DNA of 64,000 nt from Gaeumannomyces sp. JS-464 (GCA_002197995.1 NGZR01000001.1:6324001-6388000); one strand, 5' to 3'. Shown: positions 34,594 to 45,624, counted from the stretch's first letter. Notes: generated by a model not told the origin, from the letters alone. Numbers and translations are program-made.

Positions 34594-34884
34594 TTGCATT
34601 ATTTAAACAAAGCTTGCGAAATTAGCCCGGCGCGATGCCCGGAAATAAATAGCATCGTTAAACGTGCTAACCGCATTATACTTAACGCGGCTTGCACCGG
34701 GATTAACGCTAACGGCTTGCATAAAAAGTATTGGGTATATGCTTTGCAAACAGCGAAAAAAGTGCTAAACTACATTTTAAATACGGCTTTTAATAGTAAG
34801 GAAAGCCCGCACGAAGCGTGGGCAAAAGCAATTAGCTTTAACGAGGAGTATTACCAATTACCAATTCGTACCTTCCGCATTTAA
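34594..34884 (+). pseudogene. Copia integrase, C-terminal core
   Basis: A 96-codon open stretch reads SIVKRANRIILNAACTGINA...YWVYALQTAKKVLNYILN...SPHEAW, matching the copia integrase 'ER.NRTL.E.AR.ML..A.LP..FW.EA..TA.Y..NR.P.......P.E.W' pattern. Confidence 0.85.
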
Positions 34885-34899
34885 AGCGCGGTCGCTTAA

Positions 34900-35758
34900 A
34901 TGCTAATTAAGGACGGTAAACAGGCTAAAGCTAACAAAATGGCACTTAAAGTAATAAAAAGCCGGCTTATAAGCTGGGAAAGCTTTTATAACGAGATCCT
35001 GCTAATTAAGCCGGACGGTATTAACAAGGTTTTCCGTTACCGTAACGCACGGATTAATAAAAGCGTTAGTAAACGCCGGAAATCGCTTTATAATTTTGTT
35101 AAAAAGGCGATTACTATTAATAAAGTTAATAAAGCCGTTATCGAAAACCTTTACTTTACAATAGGCATTTGGGTTTATAATATTAGCTTAACTATTAATT
35201 TTACCGATAGCAACGATAGTAACACCGGTGCAATTAGCGATATTACCGGCCCCGGAAATAAAAACGATTTATCGTTTACGGAGGTAACCGGGGAAACCAA
35301 AGCGAAAAACGAAAAGCCTGCCGCTGTAAAGCTTAAAAAGCTTAAAAAGCCCGCCGGCCCGGGCATGCTAACACCCGAAAAAAACTCCCGAGCTTGACAA
35401 TAAGGCGGTTACGGTGCCCGCAGCGCTTAAAAAAAGGACTTGCAAAAAGCGGCCGCCGCCCCCGCCAAATAACCGGCAATTAAAAAAGCGCTTAACGGGT
35501 TTTAAATATTACAAAGTTTTAATACTAAAAACCTGTAAAAAGAGAAAGCCCGTAGAGGCATTTACAACGGCTCGCTTCGAGCCCAAAAATATTAAAAAGG
35601 TGGCGGAAAAGGATTCGAGTAACCCTAAAAGCGCCGGAAACGACGAAAGCTTTTATAGCCTTAATACGGATATTAAGGCTGCTAAAAAAACTGCCCGAAA
35701 AACGGGTTTTGCATTTGTTAACGTTACGTACCCGGATAACGATATCGTTTTGCCTTAA
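34900..35758 (+). pseudogene. Copia integrase tail / linker before RT
   Basis: Open stretches at 34,900-35,397 and 35,414-35,758 follow integrase. The first includes YRNARINKSVSKRRK and an S/T/D/N-rich linker; the second is Lys/Pro-rich. This is the usual variable region between integrase and RT. A stop and frame change separate them. Confidence 0.6.
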
Positions 35759-35989
35759 AAAATCGGCGGCTTTAAAATCCCTAACCTTACGCTTTTTAAC
35801 GTTGCTACGGCGCCGGGAACACCGTATATTCCGGCCTATTATTATAACGCGGTAAAGCACGAAATTAAATACAAGCATTACAAACCAGCAATATAAAAGC
35901 AAATTAACACGCTGCTCGAAAAGGGCACGTAAGTGCTAAAAAAATTGCTTTCGGGTGTTAAAGCGCTACCGGGCAAATAAGTATACGTG

Positions 35990-37000
35990 CCTAAGCTAAC
36001 GCCTAACGGTGCTTTTAAAAAAATTAAAACGCGTTAAGTCGTTTGCGGCAATTACGACGATATTCCGGGCGAGGATAAAGCTGCAACGTACGCGGCAATC
36101 GCTTATGCAACGTTTACAAGGGTGTTTTTTATGCTTATGGCGTTAACGACCTTAAATGCCGCCAGTTCGATTTCGTAACTGCCTATTTCGGCGCTATCGT
36201 ACTTAATAACGTTATGGTACGTATAACAACCTTAAAGCATTCCGGTTAGGCAAAAAGGCTACTATTGCCGTTTAAAAAAAGCATTTTACGGCTTTCGCAA
36301 ATCGCTTTTGTAATGGTATTAAACGATTATTCCAAAGCTTAAAGCATTTAGCTTTAGGCCGATTTATTAAAACGTTTGCTTTTACCGCAAAAAAAAACGA
36401 GTGCCATGCTATTGCTTTACGTAAACGATTTCCAAATTGCCGCCCGTACGGTTACGGAAATTAAAGCCACCGTTACCGAAATGGGTAGCCGGTTCGAAAT
36501 AACCGTTTTAAATAACGCAAAAACGTTCCTCGGCATGCAGGTTATAAAAGATCGCTAGCGGAGATTATAAGCCTTTACTAACGCGATTATATTAATAAAA
36601 TTATTACTAAATACGGACGGGAAAACCTTAAAGCAGTGAAAACGCTTTAGCCTTTTAGCTTTGTAATGCCGATCACTTGGGACCTTTTCCCGCATAAAGA
36701 GGTTTTGCGCTACCAATTAAAAATAGCGAATATTAGCTACCTCGCTGGCATTACTCGCCCTAATATTACGTATACCGTAAAAAGGTTGCAAAAAGTTAAC
36801 GCTAATCCCGGCAAAAAGCATTTGGCATTGCTAAAGCACTTTTAGCGTTATATTATTAACATTAAAAAGCTCGCGCTTATTTTTAATAGGCCTACTTATA
36901 ATGCTAAAGCGATAGGCCTAAAAGCTTACGGAAACGCCTCGTTCGCCAACTGCCTTCGTAAAAAGCATTTACAAGCGGCGTAATCGTTATGTTAGCGGGT
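35990..37000 (+). pseudogene. Copia reverse transcriptase and RNase H
   Basis: ATYAAIAYATFTRVFF (~36,090), MLLLYVNDFQIAARTVTEIK (36,403; YVDD changed to YVND) and NNAKTFLGMQVIKDR are RT blocks. ISYLAGITRPNITYTVKRL (~36,735) and the following GLKAYGNASFAN (~36,915) match the RT-end and RNase H start ('YLA.ATRPDI.YAV', 'GY.DA.WA'). Confidence 0.88.
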
Positions 37001-37492
37001 GGTTTTATTTATTAGCAATTAAAAAAGCAAACTTTTATAACGACGTTAATAACGAAAGCGGAGTTCGTTAACCTTTTGCTAACGGGCCGGGCTTTGCTTT
37101 AGATTAAAAGCATTTTAAAAGAAACTGGATACCTTTAGCGAAAAACTTTCGTAATGCATACGGACAGCGCTAACGCTTAAACGACGGTGCTAAACCCGTT
37201 AAAATTAACCCGCACCCGCATAATCGACCTCCGCTATAAATGGGTAATTAATATTGTAAAGCGTTAACTTTTTACCCTTAAGCTCGTTAGCACGGCTAAC
37301 ATGAAAACGGACGGTTTTACGAAGGGTTTAACGGCGAAAAGACAGGCGAGGTTTATTGTTTAGCTAGGAATGCAGCAAATGCCGCAATAAACGGCTTACA
37401 AGAAAACCAAGGAAACACCACGGATTTGGAGGATTACTACGTAAATGCGGGCTTGTAATGCCATTAAGGCCGTTGTATGGCTTACGGGGGGG

Positions 37493-37661
37493 TGTTAAAA
37501 GTGGCCTGGAATTACGTGGGTGGCAACTGGTGCCTCATAGCTTTAAGCTTATGCACTGGCCCTGGTATTTTGGCCTGCGCGCGCCTTAGCCCGCGATCGA
37601 GTAAAGTAGTCCAGTAATAATCACTAATCACTTTGGGTGCCTGTCGTCGCGCACCTCCATT
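37493..37661 (+). repeat. 3' LTR of the copia element
   Basis: 169 bp, followed by target duplication GAGGG. A G-rich tract (cttacggggggg) abuts its left edge, consistent with a polypurine tract. Confidence 0.92.
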
Positions 37662-37666
37662 AGAGG

Positions 37667-37801
37667 GCTAATTCCGTAGTGCTTTGCGGCTTGCGCGGCG
37701 TTTTTAAACCGGCCGGCCTCGATATTTTTAAGCGTAGCCAATATACGAGCTTTAGCTATTTGGGCTTTAATCCGCTAACTTTCGCTTAATTTCCTGGCCA
37801 T
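37667..37801 (-). pseudogene. Fot1/pogo transposase, N-terminal helix-turn-helix piece
   Basis: The start at 37801 reads MARKLSES, a stop from RIP, then RIKAQIAKARILATLKNIEA and RFKNAAQAAKHYGIS. This is the psq-type helix-turn-helix found at the N-terminus of pogo/Fot1 transposases. The copia insertion at 37,661 cuts it right after this domain. Confidence 0.7.
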
Positions 37802-38011
37802 TTTGGCGGGATTTGTTAAAGAAAAAACAGCCGGAAAAGCAGCGGGCAACTCGATCGTTGCCTATAAGCGCGGGGTTGCCAATCGCGATCGCGATCCTAA
37901 ACGCGTAAGATTTCCCTTTATTAAGCTTACGCGTTTTTTCCTATTGTTGCATTAAGGCCGTGCATTATGCAGTTGAGCGTTTTACACCCCTGTTCGAAGG
38001 TATATTGATTT

Positions 38012-38154
38012 ACAGCTAATTTTCTATGGGGAAAAATGTCCCTAAAAAACGACAGGTTGCCCGGAAAACGACAGGTTGCCCGGAAAACGACAGGTTGCCC
38101 TGCCGCGCTGATCCCCGAAGGGCCGATCCAGCAGGCGCTTTTAGCCCGCGCAAG
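38012..38154. repeat. Right terminal inverted repeat of the pogo element
   Basis: The inverted counterpart of 20,816-20,940, with a third copy of the ~19-bp unit (ccggaaaacgacaggttgc on this strand). The end contains a GATCCCCGAAGGGCCGATCC near-palindrome. Confidence 0.85.
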
Positions 38155-38367
38155 TAACGTTAATTTGCCAAAAAAAACTAAGAAACCATTTGTATTGAAC
38201 ACGCTTTTAATGTTTTAAAATTATCACCCGGTAAACGCAAACCGAAAGAACGTTATTTAAATAAAGGCATGTTTAAAGATAAATGTATAACTATAAATTG
38301 CCACGCATGCTGCCCGATGGTTGGCAGAAAGCCAAAAAATACTTTTTCTGTTGGTTTATCATTTAGG

Positions 38368-38615
38368 TGATATTTGGCGCATGCAATAGGGAAGGACCCA
38401 CGTGATTAGCACTAGAGGAATAGGGCTTATAGCCCTGGGGGTCCTGTATATATAGCTACCTCTGGGCATCCCTTCGGGGTGCCCGGCCCTTTGGATCTCT
38501 TCCTCTTCACGCACACAATACAAAGGATTCCAACCCGACGGGACTCCGTCTTCGTCGTTCCTGGGAGATCTCCATGCCCGGCCCTTATTAGGGTAAATAG
38601 GAGTAATTCCTACCA
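38368..38615. repeat. Candidate solo LTR
   Basis: 248 bp with TG...CA ends, a TATATATA box (~38,446) and a hairpin with a TTCG loop (GGGCATCCCTTCGGGGTGCCC region, 38,464-38,484). The composition differs from both sides. I found no target duplication, so the call is weak. Confidence 0.3.
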
Positions 38616-39121
38616 AAATTTATTTTTATTTTTGTAATTGTAACATTATGTAGATATGGCAATGCCATAGTGTAATAACCTAAAGTGACAGGCATTAGCC
38701 GAGGTTTGTGCTTTTTAAAATGGAAGATGCCTGCAAATACCTACCTGTTTATTATACTTGCTCTGAGCAAGAGACTTGTTTTTTTAAGGTTATACCCATA
38801 ATACAAACTAACCACGGCGAACAGCCGAGACAGATGTGTGTATGGCCGTCGTGGCCCGACGTCGTGGGATTCGGGTCATGCGGCGCGAGTATTGGGTCGG
38901 GCGCAGAATCCCTCGAATTGTCGAATGCGCTAATTTCAATATTAACCGTTGCTTTATGGACCAGGGATAATGGAAATGAGGAGACTGGAGCGTTCCTTGT
39001 CCACACTAGCCGTCGTAGGGAGTCAGGGTCAGCGTTTTAGTAAATGAGAAAACTAGACAGGTATCTGTTTTATTAATTGTACGTGGCCGTATTTGCATTC
39101 TGCTTCGTTGTCTAAACAGTT
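38616..39121. other. Intergenic between transposon nest and NUP49
   Basis: AT-rich then mixed sequence. Frames are short and overlap on both strands, with no recognised gene. Confidence 0.5.
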
Positions 39122-40872
39122 TATCCCCAAAACACAATCCTAACGCATGCTGTCCCGGCCGTGGCCCAAAAGTCCCCAAGCTGAAGGCTCGTTACACCCT
39201 CCCTCACGCCGCCCACCGCTGATGCAACGGTCAGAATGCTCTCCTCGAAACCGCTCAGGACGCTCGCCAGCTCGGCCACCTGATCCTCAGGCCCACCCGC
39301 CCACCAGCCCCCGAGGAGCCGTTCCTGGCCGCCGCGGTGCGCTGTAGCTGCTCGAACAGGTTGGAGCTGACAGCCTGCATGTGGGACTCGATTTCGCCCA
39401 GGTTCCGCTGGAAGCGCTTGAGCTGCTCATCCATCTCGTCGGCGGTGCGCGAGAAGAAGGCGATGAGGTCCGAGTTGCTGTCCCCACTGCCGCCGCCCGA
39501 GCCCCCGGCCGCCTCCTGCTGCTGACGGGCGGCCACGGCGCTGCTCGATGACCATAGCCCGGCTGTATGGTACTGCGCCGGCAGCTTGAGATTGTCGACT
39601 GCCTTGAAGCTGAGCTTGGCCTGTTCGGCGTCGAGGTGGACGAGCTCGCGGACGGCCTTGACAGCCTGCGCATCCGATGATAAGGCCGTCGACGCGCCCT
39701 CGTACTTGCGCGACACGAAGCGCACGTCGTTGGGTATCGCCCCGAGCTGTTCACCATGAGCTGGCATGAACGCCTCAACGTCATGGCACTGCTGCATGAT
39801 GGCCTGGATACCCTTGTCGAGTTTCTGAATCTCCTCCTGTATCGACTCCTGCAGGTCATTAAACCGAGTGGTCGATTTCAGGTTGCTGAGATCGATGCGC
39901 ACTCCGGGAACGACCTGCTGCTGGTTCGTGGACTGACCCATAGTCAGACCAGGAGTAGGTGCAGCCGTGCTCCCCATCGTGCGGCCGAACATGCTGGGCT
40001 GTGTTTGCGGAGCGGACGCTGTAGGGGCGAGCGATGAACCGCTGGAAGACCGACAGAGGTTAGTGGTCGTTGTCCTGTGAGGATTCCATGTCAACGGAGG
40101 CTAGAGGCGGGAGCGTGCGTACAAAAGCGATGGTTTCGCCGGTTGGGACTGGCCGAACAAGCCGCCAGATGCCTGAGCCGGAGCAGCTTGTTGCTGCTGT
40201 TGCTGTCCACCGAACAGGCTCGATCCAGCGGTGTTGGAGGCCTGGGCACCACCGAAAAGGCCGCCGCCAGTCGTAGTGTTGGAAGCTTGGGCACCACCAA
40301 AGAGTCCGCCGCCAGTGGTAGTATTGGAGGCTTGGGCGCCACCGAAGAGGCCACCGCCAGCAGGTTGTTGTGGTTGGGCGGTCGTCGCGGTCGAGCCGAA
40401 CAGCCCGCCACCGGCTGGCTTTGCGGTGGTTGAGCCAAACATTCCTGTGGATGTCTGAGCCTGGGGGGTCTTGATTAACGGGGCCGAGCCGAAGAGTCCG
40501 CCGCCGCCTGTCGCAGCGCCTGCGGATGATGCGGCCGCCGGGGCTGTCGCTGTGCTTCCGAAGAGACTGGTCGAAGGCGCTGCTGCCGCCGAGGCAGGGG
40601 CGTTGGAGCTTCCAAAGAGGCCGCCGGCAGCCGGGGGTTGGGTTGTTGCGCTGCTGCTGCCTCCACTGCGATTTGTTTGGTTTTTCGAGGTGTTCGCATT
40701 AGCAGCTGCTAGTCGAGTCCCACACATTCCAGTTGCCTGGTCGTGTGTTTTGGTCGCCTCCACACTGCAAGGAGGTTGCCCTAGCCAATAAACGGGCCAC
40801 TCACAAGATGTTGGCGGCTCCCGTGTTGATGCTCAAGCCGCCTGGACCACTGGCGGAGCGAGCGAGAGCCAT
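39122..40872 (-). CDS. NUP49: FG-nucleoporin NUP49/NSP49 (Nup58-type)
   Basis: Exon 1 (40,872-40,805) starts [20 protein letters not shown]. Introns are at 40,804-40,666 and 40,122-40,042. The N-terminal half is a GLFG/FG repeat region: three near-identical [13 protein letters not shown] units (40,230-40,370) plus several LFGS and MFGS repeats. This is the phenylalanine-glycine mesh that lines the nuclear pore channel and binds transport receptors. The C-terminal half is a coiled coil ([20 protein letters not shown]) that in the family joins the Nsp1-Nup57-Nup49 trimer. A one-base break lies near 39,300 (G/C-rich run), after which the frame reads [15 protein letters not shown] and ends at 39,122. 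Total ~510 residues. Confidence 0.85.
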
Positions 40873-41290
40873 CACGTCGTCGGGTCTTGATTGGGGTTTA
40901 GGCCGTGTTCTGTCGCAGCTGCCAAACCGGCATCAATTTCTCGAGAGGCGCCCGCTCGCGCCCGACCGCTTGGGTTTTGCCCATTGAGTCGCGTCGCAAC
41001 AGTGGGTCTTCGCGGTGCAGCAGAGGCGCACAGCTGCTGACCGCCTTCTTAATTGGGCTTAGCTCGGTTGATGCAGGCGAGCGAAGGGACCCCCTCCAAG
41101 GCAGTGGAAGGACCCGACGTCGCTTTCAAGTGCCCTCACAAAGAATGGAAGCTACGCCTAGCTCGCGAAGCTTCAAGTCCCTTCCTCACGCGTGCACTAC
41201 AATACACCACTCGGATTTACGCCATTTCCAATACCCACAAGCTGCGCGCAATACAACTTCCGATTGTATACTCGCAAGCGCCCAGCCAAA
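40873..41290. promoter_or_regulatory. Divergent intergenic region NUP49 / FIP1
   Basis: 418 bp between two divergent housekeeping genes. No specific element is recognised. Confidence 0.45.
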
Positions 41291-42600
41291 ATGAGCGTCG
41301 AAATGGATGAGGACGACGATTTCTACGCGCCTGAGGAGCCCGAAGTCCCTCCTGCGCCAGCGTCCGCCGCCGCTGCCGCGCCGGCTACCGAGAAAGCGCC
41401 AGCAGCGAAAACCGAGGATGAGGATCTAGAGGAGGGCGAGGAAGAGGATGAGGGCGGCGCAATGGACGAGGACGACGACGATTCAGCACGTAGCACGCTC
41501 CCCCGCATTGAGCCTCGCCCGAGGTGCTGAGCTAAACTGACCTTTGCTGCTCAGGATATCGACATCATAACCGAGAGGAAAGACGGAACTAAGGCTGCGC
41601 CTCCTTCGTGAGTGCACCGGTCGCCTAGAACCACTTTACGAGCGAGCGGCGCGACCACGATAAGGAGATTGCAACTAACACATGCGGTTGTAGACAATCG
41701 AAATATAGCGAGATCAGGAACATCCCGCAAAGGACAGCCTCTACCGACACGACAGCCAAGGCCGCGCCCCTGGTGAAGAAGGAGGAATCAGCCAAGCCTG
41801 TAGAACAGCCCCGGCCCAAATCAAACTTCGATGCATACGCCATTCCCACGCACAAGCCCACCGGGAAGCCATTGACACAGGTCAACATCGACGAAGGTCC
41901 GTGACCACAGCCCTCCCGCCCGCCAAAGGCAAACGTCCAAGTCCTCCACGGCCCGCTACTCCATGACAAAAGTATAGAAGCGACGTTTGCTGATTTCAAA
42001 CCACATTCAACAGACTTGGGAGAGGATGCTACGCCATGGCGCAAACCCGGGACAGACATCAGCGACTACTTCAACTACGGCTTCGACGAGTTCAGCTGGA
42101 CCGTTTACGCACAGAAGCAGACGCAGCTGCGGGCCGAGTACAGTCAGGAGGCCATGTCGCAGAACTCCAAGAAGATGATGGAGGAGTTCAACAACATGAT
42201 GATGCTCGGAGGCATGCCGCCAGGCATGGCCATGCCCGGCATGCCAGGAGCGAACGGAGGGGCCCAGGGCGCGGCCCCCGGGATGGGTGGCGCCATGCCT
42301 GGAATGGATGGCATGCCGCCCGAGATGCAGGCCATGATGCAGCAGATGATGGCCTCGGGCATGGACCCGAGCCAGATGGACCCGTCAGCTATGTTCGCCG
42401 CCATGCAGGGAGGCGCGGCCGGTGCTGCAGCCGGTGCTGGGGGCGGCAGCCAGGGTGGGCAGAACCAGAACTTCGGCGGTGCAGGATTCGGAGGCGGCCA
42501 AGGCCAGGGGTATGGATACGACCAGCAGCAGCAGAACATGGGAGGTGGTGGGAGAGGCGGGTTTGGCGGCAGAGGGCGAGGTGGCCGAAGGAATTGGTAG
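41291..42600 (+). CDS. FIP1: Fip1-type pre-mRNA polyadenylation factor
   Basis: Four exons: 41,291-41,485, 41,555-41,607, 41,694-41,896 and 42,014-42,600. The N-terminus is very acidic ([18 protein letters not shown]), as in Fip1, where it binds poly(A) polymerase. The Fip1 motif is clear: [20 protein letters not shown] (~42,037) with SWTVYAQKQ after it. The C-terminus is Met/Gly-rich (MPGMPG) and ends in an RGG-type tail ([11 protein letters not shown]). The protein is part of the cleavage and polyadenylation factor in the nucleus. Intron 1 seems to use a GC donor (tca|GCACGT). No frame break is seen. The acidic start, motif and RGG tail make the call firm. Confidence 0.92.
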
Positions 42601-42876
42601 CCGAAGGAATTGGTAGCGAGCCATGCTCTACAGTACTTGCTTGATCACCCGAAGGGGAATTTTGGACATGTGGCATCCAATGATTTCTTCTAATTCTCTC
42701 TGAAACTAATTGCATACCCACCATAAATCCGCTTGGAAATTGATCGCTTGTGCGGGTATCTATATAGCTAGGTAGGTAGGTGGCACCTTATATGACCGGT
42801 TGCCCAAATACGCCAAACGCCCTCCGCCTGCGTCACGCCGCGGCGGAAACAAAGACGAAGAAAAAACCACCGCTTA

Positions 42877-43829
42877 TTAGTATATACCCTCCGCACCGTC
42901 GTCCCCTTCGTCATAGTCGTCATAGTCGTTGCCATCGAAGTAAGCCTCGGCATTGTAATCGCCCTCGTCTGAGTCTTCGTACTCGTCATCGATTTCTTCC
43001 TCCATCATCTCCTCGTCGTCGGGTCGAGAATGTCGTTTTCGTCCTCGCCATTCTCCCCCTTTTCGAGCGCCTCCAGCCGTCGCTTCTGCTCCTCCGCCGT
43101 CTCGTTGCGACCGAAGATGTCCTCGGCGGTACGCAATGAGTGCACGTCGGACAAGGTCAGCACCTTCTTTTTGGTATTCTTGCCTCGGCTTCTAGCCGCG
43201 GTGTCGTCGCCATCAAGGGTTGTGTGAAGCTCCTCTGGGAAAAAGCTCTTGACTACGGGAGGACAGGGAAAGCGTGTTAGCAACGCGCCCCGTGTACAAT
43301 TGGCGGAGAGATAGGAGGGAGGTGTCTCATCATACTGAATGGCCTCGTGGATAGGTCGGGCAGCGTGCGCTCCTTTGGTTCTAGCCTCTTGGAGTACATG
43401 GGCATGGCGAAAAACGGATCGACAGTGGCCTTGTTTTTGACGCCGTACCGCCGATTGACCTGCTCTTGGCCATACGTCCGCTGCGGGCCATCGGGCTCGG
43501 CGTTCCAGGTGCGGATCTGGGTATATAGGGGGCCCGAATGGATCTGCTCGCGGAAGAGCAGGTATGACGAGACCTGTGCCCGTTCGGGGGCGGAGAGCGG
43601 CGAGGCACTGGGGACAACGTATTCCTAGCAAGGGCGTCAGCACGAGGTTCTGCGATCTCTTCGAGGGCGGCGGTAGCAGCGGGGACGAGCTGGCTTGCGT
43701 ACAGGGAAAACCTCGGACGGGCGCATGTCAGCCTTGATGTTGGGGTCGTTTGCCCAGGCGACGCCGGCGAGGGCCCCGGGCCCCGCCGCGGCCGCCGCGG
43801 CCGCCACCACGACCGCCACCTCTAGACAT
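42877..43829 (-). CDS. RPC31: RNA polymerase III subunit C31 (Rpc31/RPC7)
   Basis: It starts MSRGGGRGGGRGGRGG (43,829), typical of Rpc31, then VAWANDPNIKADMRPSEVFP. Introns are at 43,702-43,625 and 43,335-43,253. The middle exon has a Pol III C31 core (LLFREQIHSGPLYTQIRTW, RRYGVKNKATVDPFFAMPMY). The last exon ends in an extremely acidic tail (EEIDDEYEDSDEGDYNAEAY), the family hallmark. Rpc31 belongs to the C82-C34-C31 subcomplex needed for Pol III initiation. The frame breaks by one base near 43,775 (G/C run) and near 43,020 (just after ILDP). Length after correction ~255 residues, as usual. Confidence 0.9.
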
Positions 43830-44432
43830 TGCGATGGAGTTGTGATCAGCCGGTGAAGAGGCACAATTGTCGCTGTCGCATCATGTCCGTCAGGCCGACC
43901 CGGGGTTTGGGAAGATTTGAGTAAGGCTGGACGAGAAAAAAAATTGCCGGCGGGGTTGCCTGGCTCATTCTTCCCACATCCCGGTGGAGTCACATTTTGG
44001 AGGAGCTGCCGTTTTTGCTCAAGCTTCCCTCAGCTTTTGGGGATCTGCAGGCGGAGGTCGATGGCACAGTGTGGAGTCGGGTGCCAAGCTCGGGCCAGCT
44101 GAGTACCAGGGTACACGACAGCCTTAGAGCTAGCGTTTCAGGTACCCGACTCTTTGAGCTCTAGACCCCACTTCGGAAGCGTGGGTGGAGTGGAGACAGC
44201 CAGCCAGCCAGCCAGCCCGTTTGGCCGTTCTTACCCGTGTCACCACCCGCAGTGGGGCATCCAAAGTGATTGATCCAGGTCGCCTGCATCCCCCATCCCC
44301 AATCCCAAGGGCTGCGGTCTCGATTCTCTCGTCCTCGAAGGACCACGCAGTCCCTAAATCCCCCAACTTCGCTCGCTCCACCCACCTTTGTCCCTCACGG
44401 TTCCAGCCTGCGCAGGTGCCGCAGCACCCAAA
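43830..44432. promoter_or_regulatory. Divergent intergenic region RPC31 / HSM3-like
   Basis: 603 bp with a short CAGC tetranucleotide repeat (agccagccagccagcc, ~44,199-44,214). No gene is recognised. Confidence 0.45.
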
Positions 44433-45624
44433 ATGGCCGACATGATGGACACTGTCCCGGTCACCGAGCTCGAGGAGCTTGAGAAGCACCTGGACGAGCT
44501 CACAGCGAACCCCGAGACGCCAATCAATGGCGAGCTTTTCGACCGCGTCGAGCTCCAGCTCACTGGTAATCCAGCAACGCACCTCCCATAGCCCCAGGCC
44601 ATCGTAACCAAAGGGGACACGAAGCGTTAACTTTCGCCTCCTCCGCCGCAACAGAAGCGAACATCCCCAGCGTCATGCCGCGACTGCTTCCCAAGGTCGC
44701 CACCATCCTCAGGACGTACCGACTTGACCCATTGGCGCTATGCAGTCTCGCCCTCAAGCTGCTCCAGGCCACCACCTTCACTCAAATCTTCACGATTACC
44801 TCCGAGGATGACATGGTCGCCGCTCTCCGCTCGCGCGCGCCCTCGGCCAACACTCTCGCCATGGCCATCCTTGGCAAGGCCTCTGCCAGTCCCTCTGAGG
44901 TCTCCATACTGGCAGCCTCGACCCCCATAGTCACCGAGTTCCTGATCGGCTGGCTCTCGGCCCCTCAGGTCGAGGTTGGCGAGCGCGGCATTCGCACCCT
45001 CACGGACCTCCTTGAGACGGACTGCGAGCTCCCGCCGGTGACGCTTCCCCCGGCGTCTGGTATCCCCAGGTCGGACCTGATGCGGCGCAGGGTGCCCGGC
45101 CACGGCTCTTTGTGGCGTCGCCTCTTTATGGACCGCGACATCTTCAACCTCCTCATCGACCTGTGCGAAGGCAGGGCTTTCGATGGCGACGTCAAGCAGC
45201 GCAGCCTCGCACAGGGTCGCATCCTGCGCGCCGTCCCGCGCCTGGCCGTCATCAACTTCTCTGCTCTCACACGCAGCTACCACCCGGACCTGTTACCCCG
45301 CCCCAACGCCCGGGCCGCCGGCGCCACCCCGACAGCTTCCTGCACTACGTCACTCTGCGAATGGTCGACCGCGAGGACTATCTCATGCGCCTTTCTCTGG
45401 TCGACTACATTGAGACTCTCGTCTGCGCCGGCAGGCTTGCCCAGCACTCCCCGTACACTGTCGAGGTCCTGCGCGGGCTTCTCAGAGAACTCATAGCGCT
45501 TGATCCGACGTTGACTAGGACGCTCGACTCGTTGCCTGAGCGGGTGGCTGAGGACGAGACTGATGAACTGAGGGCCTGGATCAATAGACTGATACCGCAG
45601 CCGCCTAGTATGGTGGTTGAGTGA
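44433..45624 (+). CDS. HSM3: HSM3/PSMD5-like proteasome assembly chaperone (HEAT/ARM-type)
   Basis: Exon 1 (44,433-44,565) reads MADMMDTVPVTELEELEKHL; the intron is 44,566-44,654; exon 2 runs to 45,624. The protein is made of helical repeats without catalytic motifs. ANIPSVMPRLLPKVATIL, HGSLWRRLFMDRDIFNLL and FLHYVTLRMVDREDYLMRLS fit the Hsm3 N-terminal domain of fungal proteins annotated as mismatch-repair/proteasome chaperones. In yeast, Hsm3 (S5b/PSMD5) escorts Rpt subunits during 19S base assembly. A one-base break is near 45,325 (gccggcgccacccc). Length after correction ~368 residues. The family assignment rests on overall pattern, so it is moderate. Confidence 0.68.

Larger units (their letters stand above)
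32269..37661 (+). mobile_element. Ty1/copia LTR retrotransposon, 5,393 bp, RIP-mutated
   Basis: LTRs of ~170 bp at 32,269-32,438 and 37,493-37,661 start TGTTAAA and end ATTA (probably ATCA before RIP). The 5-bp target duplication GAGGG is perfect (32,264-32,268; 37,662-37,666). Plus-strand domains run in copia order: Gag zinc-binding block (~33.5 kb), protease (~33.72 kb), integrase (34.6-34.9 kb), RT (36.0-36.56 kb), RNase H (36.7-37.0 kb). Confidence 0.93.
20816..38154 (-). mobile_element. Fot1/pogo-type DNA transposon (~3 kb), RIP-mutated and split by two retrotransposons
   Basis: The left end CTTGCGCGGGCTAAAAGCGC (20,816) and the matching inverted right end (38,154) are flanked by TA dinucleotides (20,814-20,815 and 38,155-38,156), the Tc1/mariner target. 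Inverted repeats extend ~125-140 bp. The own sequence is 20,816-22,589, 31,548-32,263 and 37,667-38,154. Transposase pieces on the minus strand run from an N-terminal helix-turn-helix at 37.8 kb to the C-terminal region at 21.5 kb, confirming a single element. Confidence 0.85.
20564..38206. mobile_element. Outermost MITE (PIF/Harbinger-like), ~300 bp, split by nested insertions
   Basis: The left end GGGCGTGTTCAATAC (20,564) and right end GTATTGAACACGCTT (ending 38,206) are inverted copies with two G-to-A type differences. Both are flanked by TTA (20,561-20,563 and 38,207-38,209), the TWA target site of PIF/Harbinger elements. Only 20,564-20,813 and 38,157-38,206 belong to the MITE itself; everything between is a later insertion. 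A related copy lies at 681-880. Confidence 0.65.

Noticed and set aside
20564..38206. Single giant (17.6-kb) transposon such as a Maverick or Starship
   Set aside because: Internal LTRs, target duplications and a split pogo transposase show it is four nested small elements; no captain recombinase or polymerase B was seen.
42036..42644. 202-codon second plus-strand frame over FIP1 exon 4
   Set aside because: It overlaps the clear Fip1 frame and is His/Arg-rich shadow sequence.
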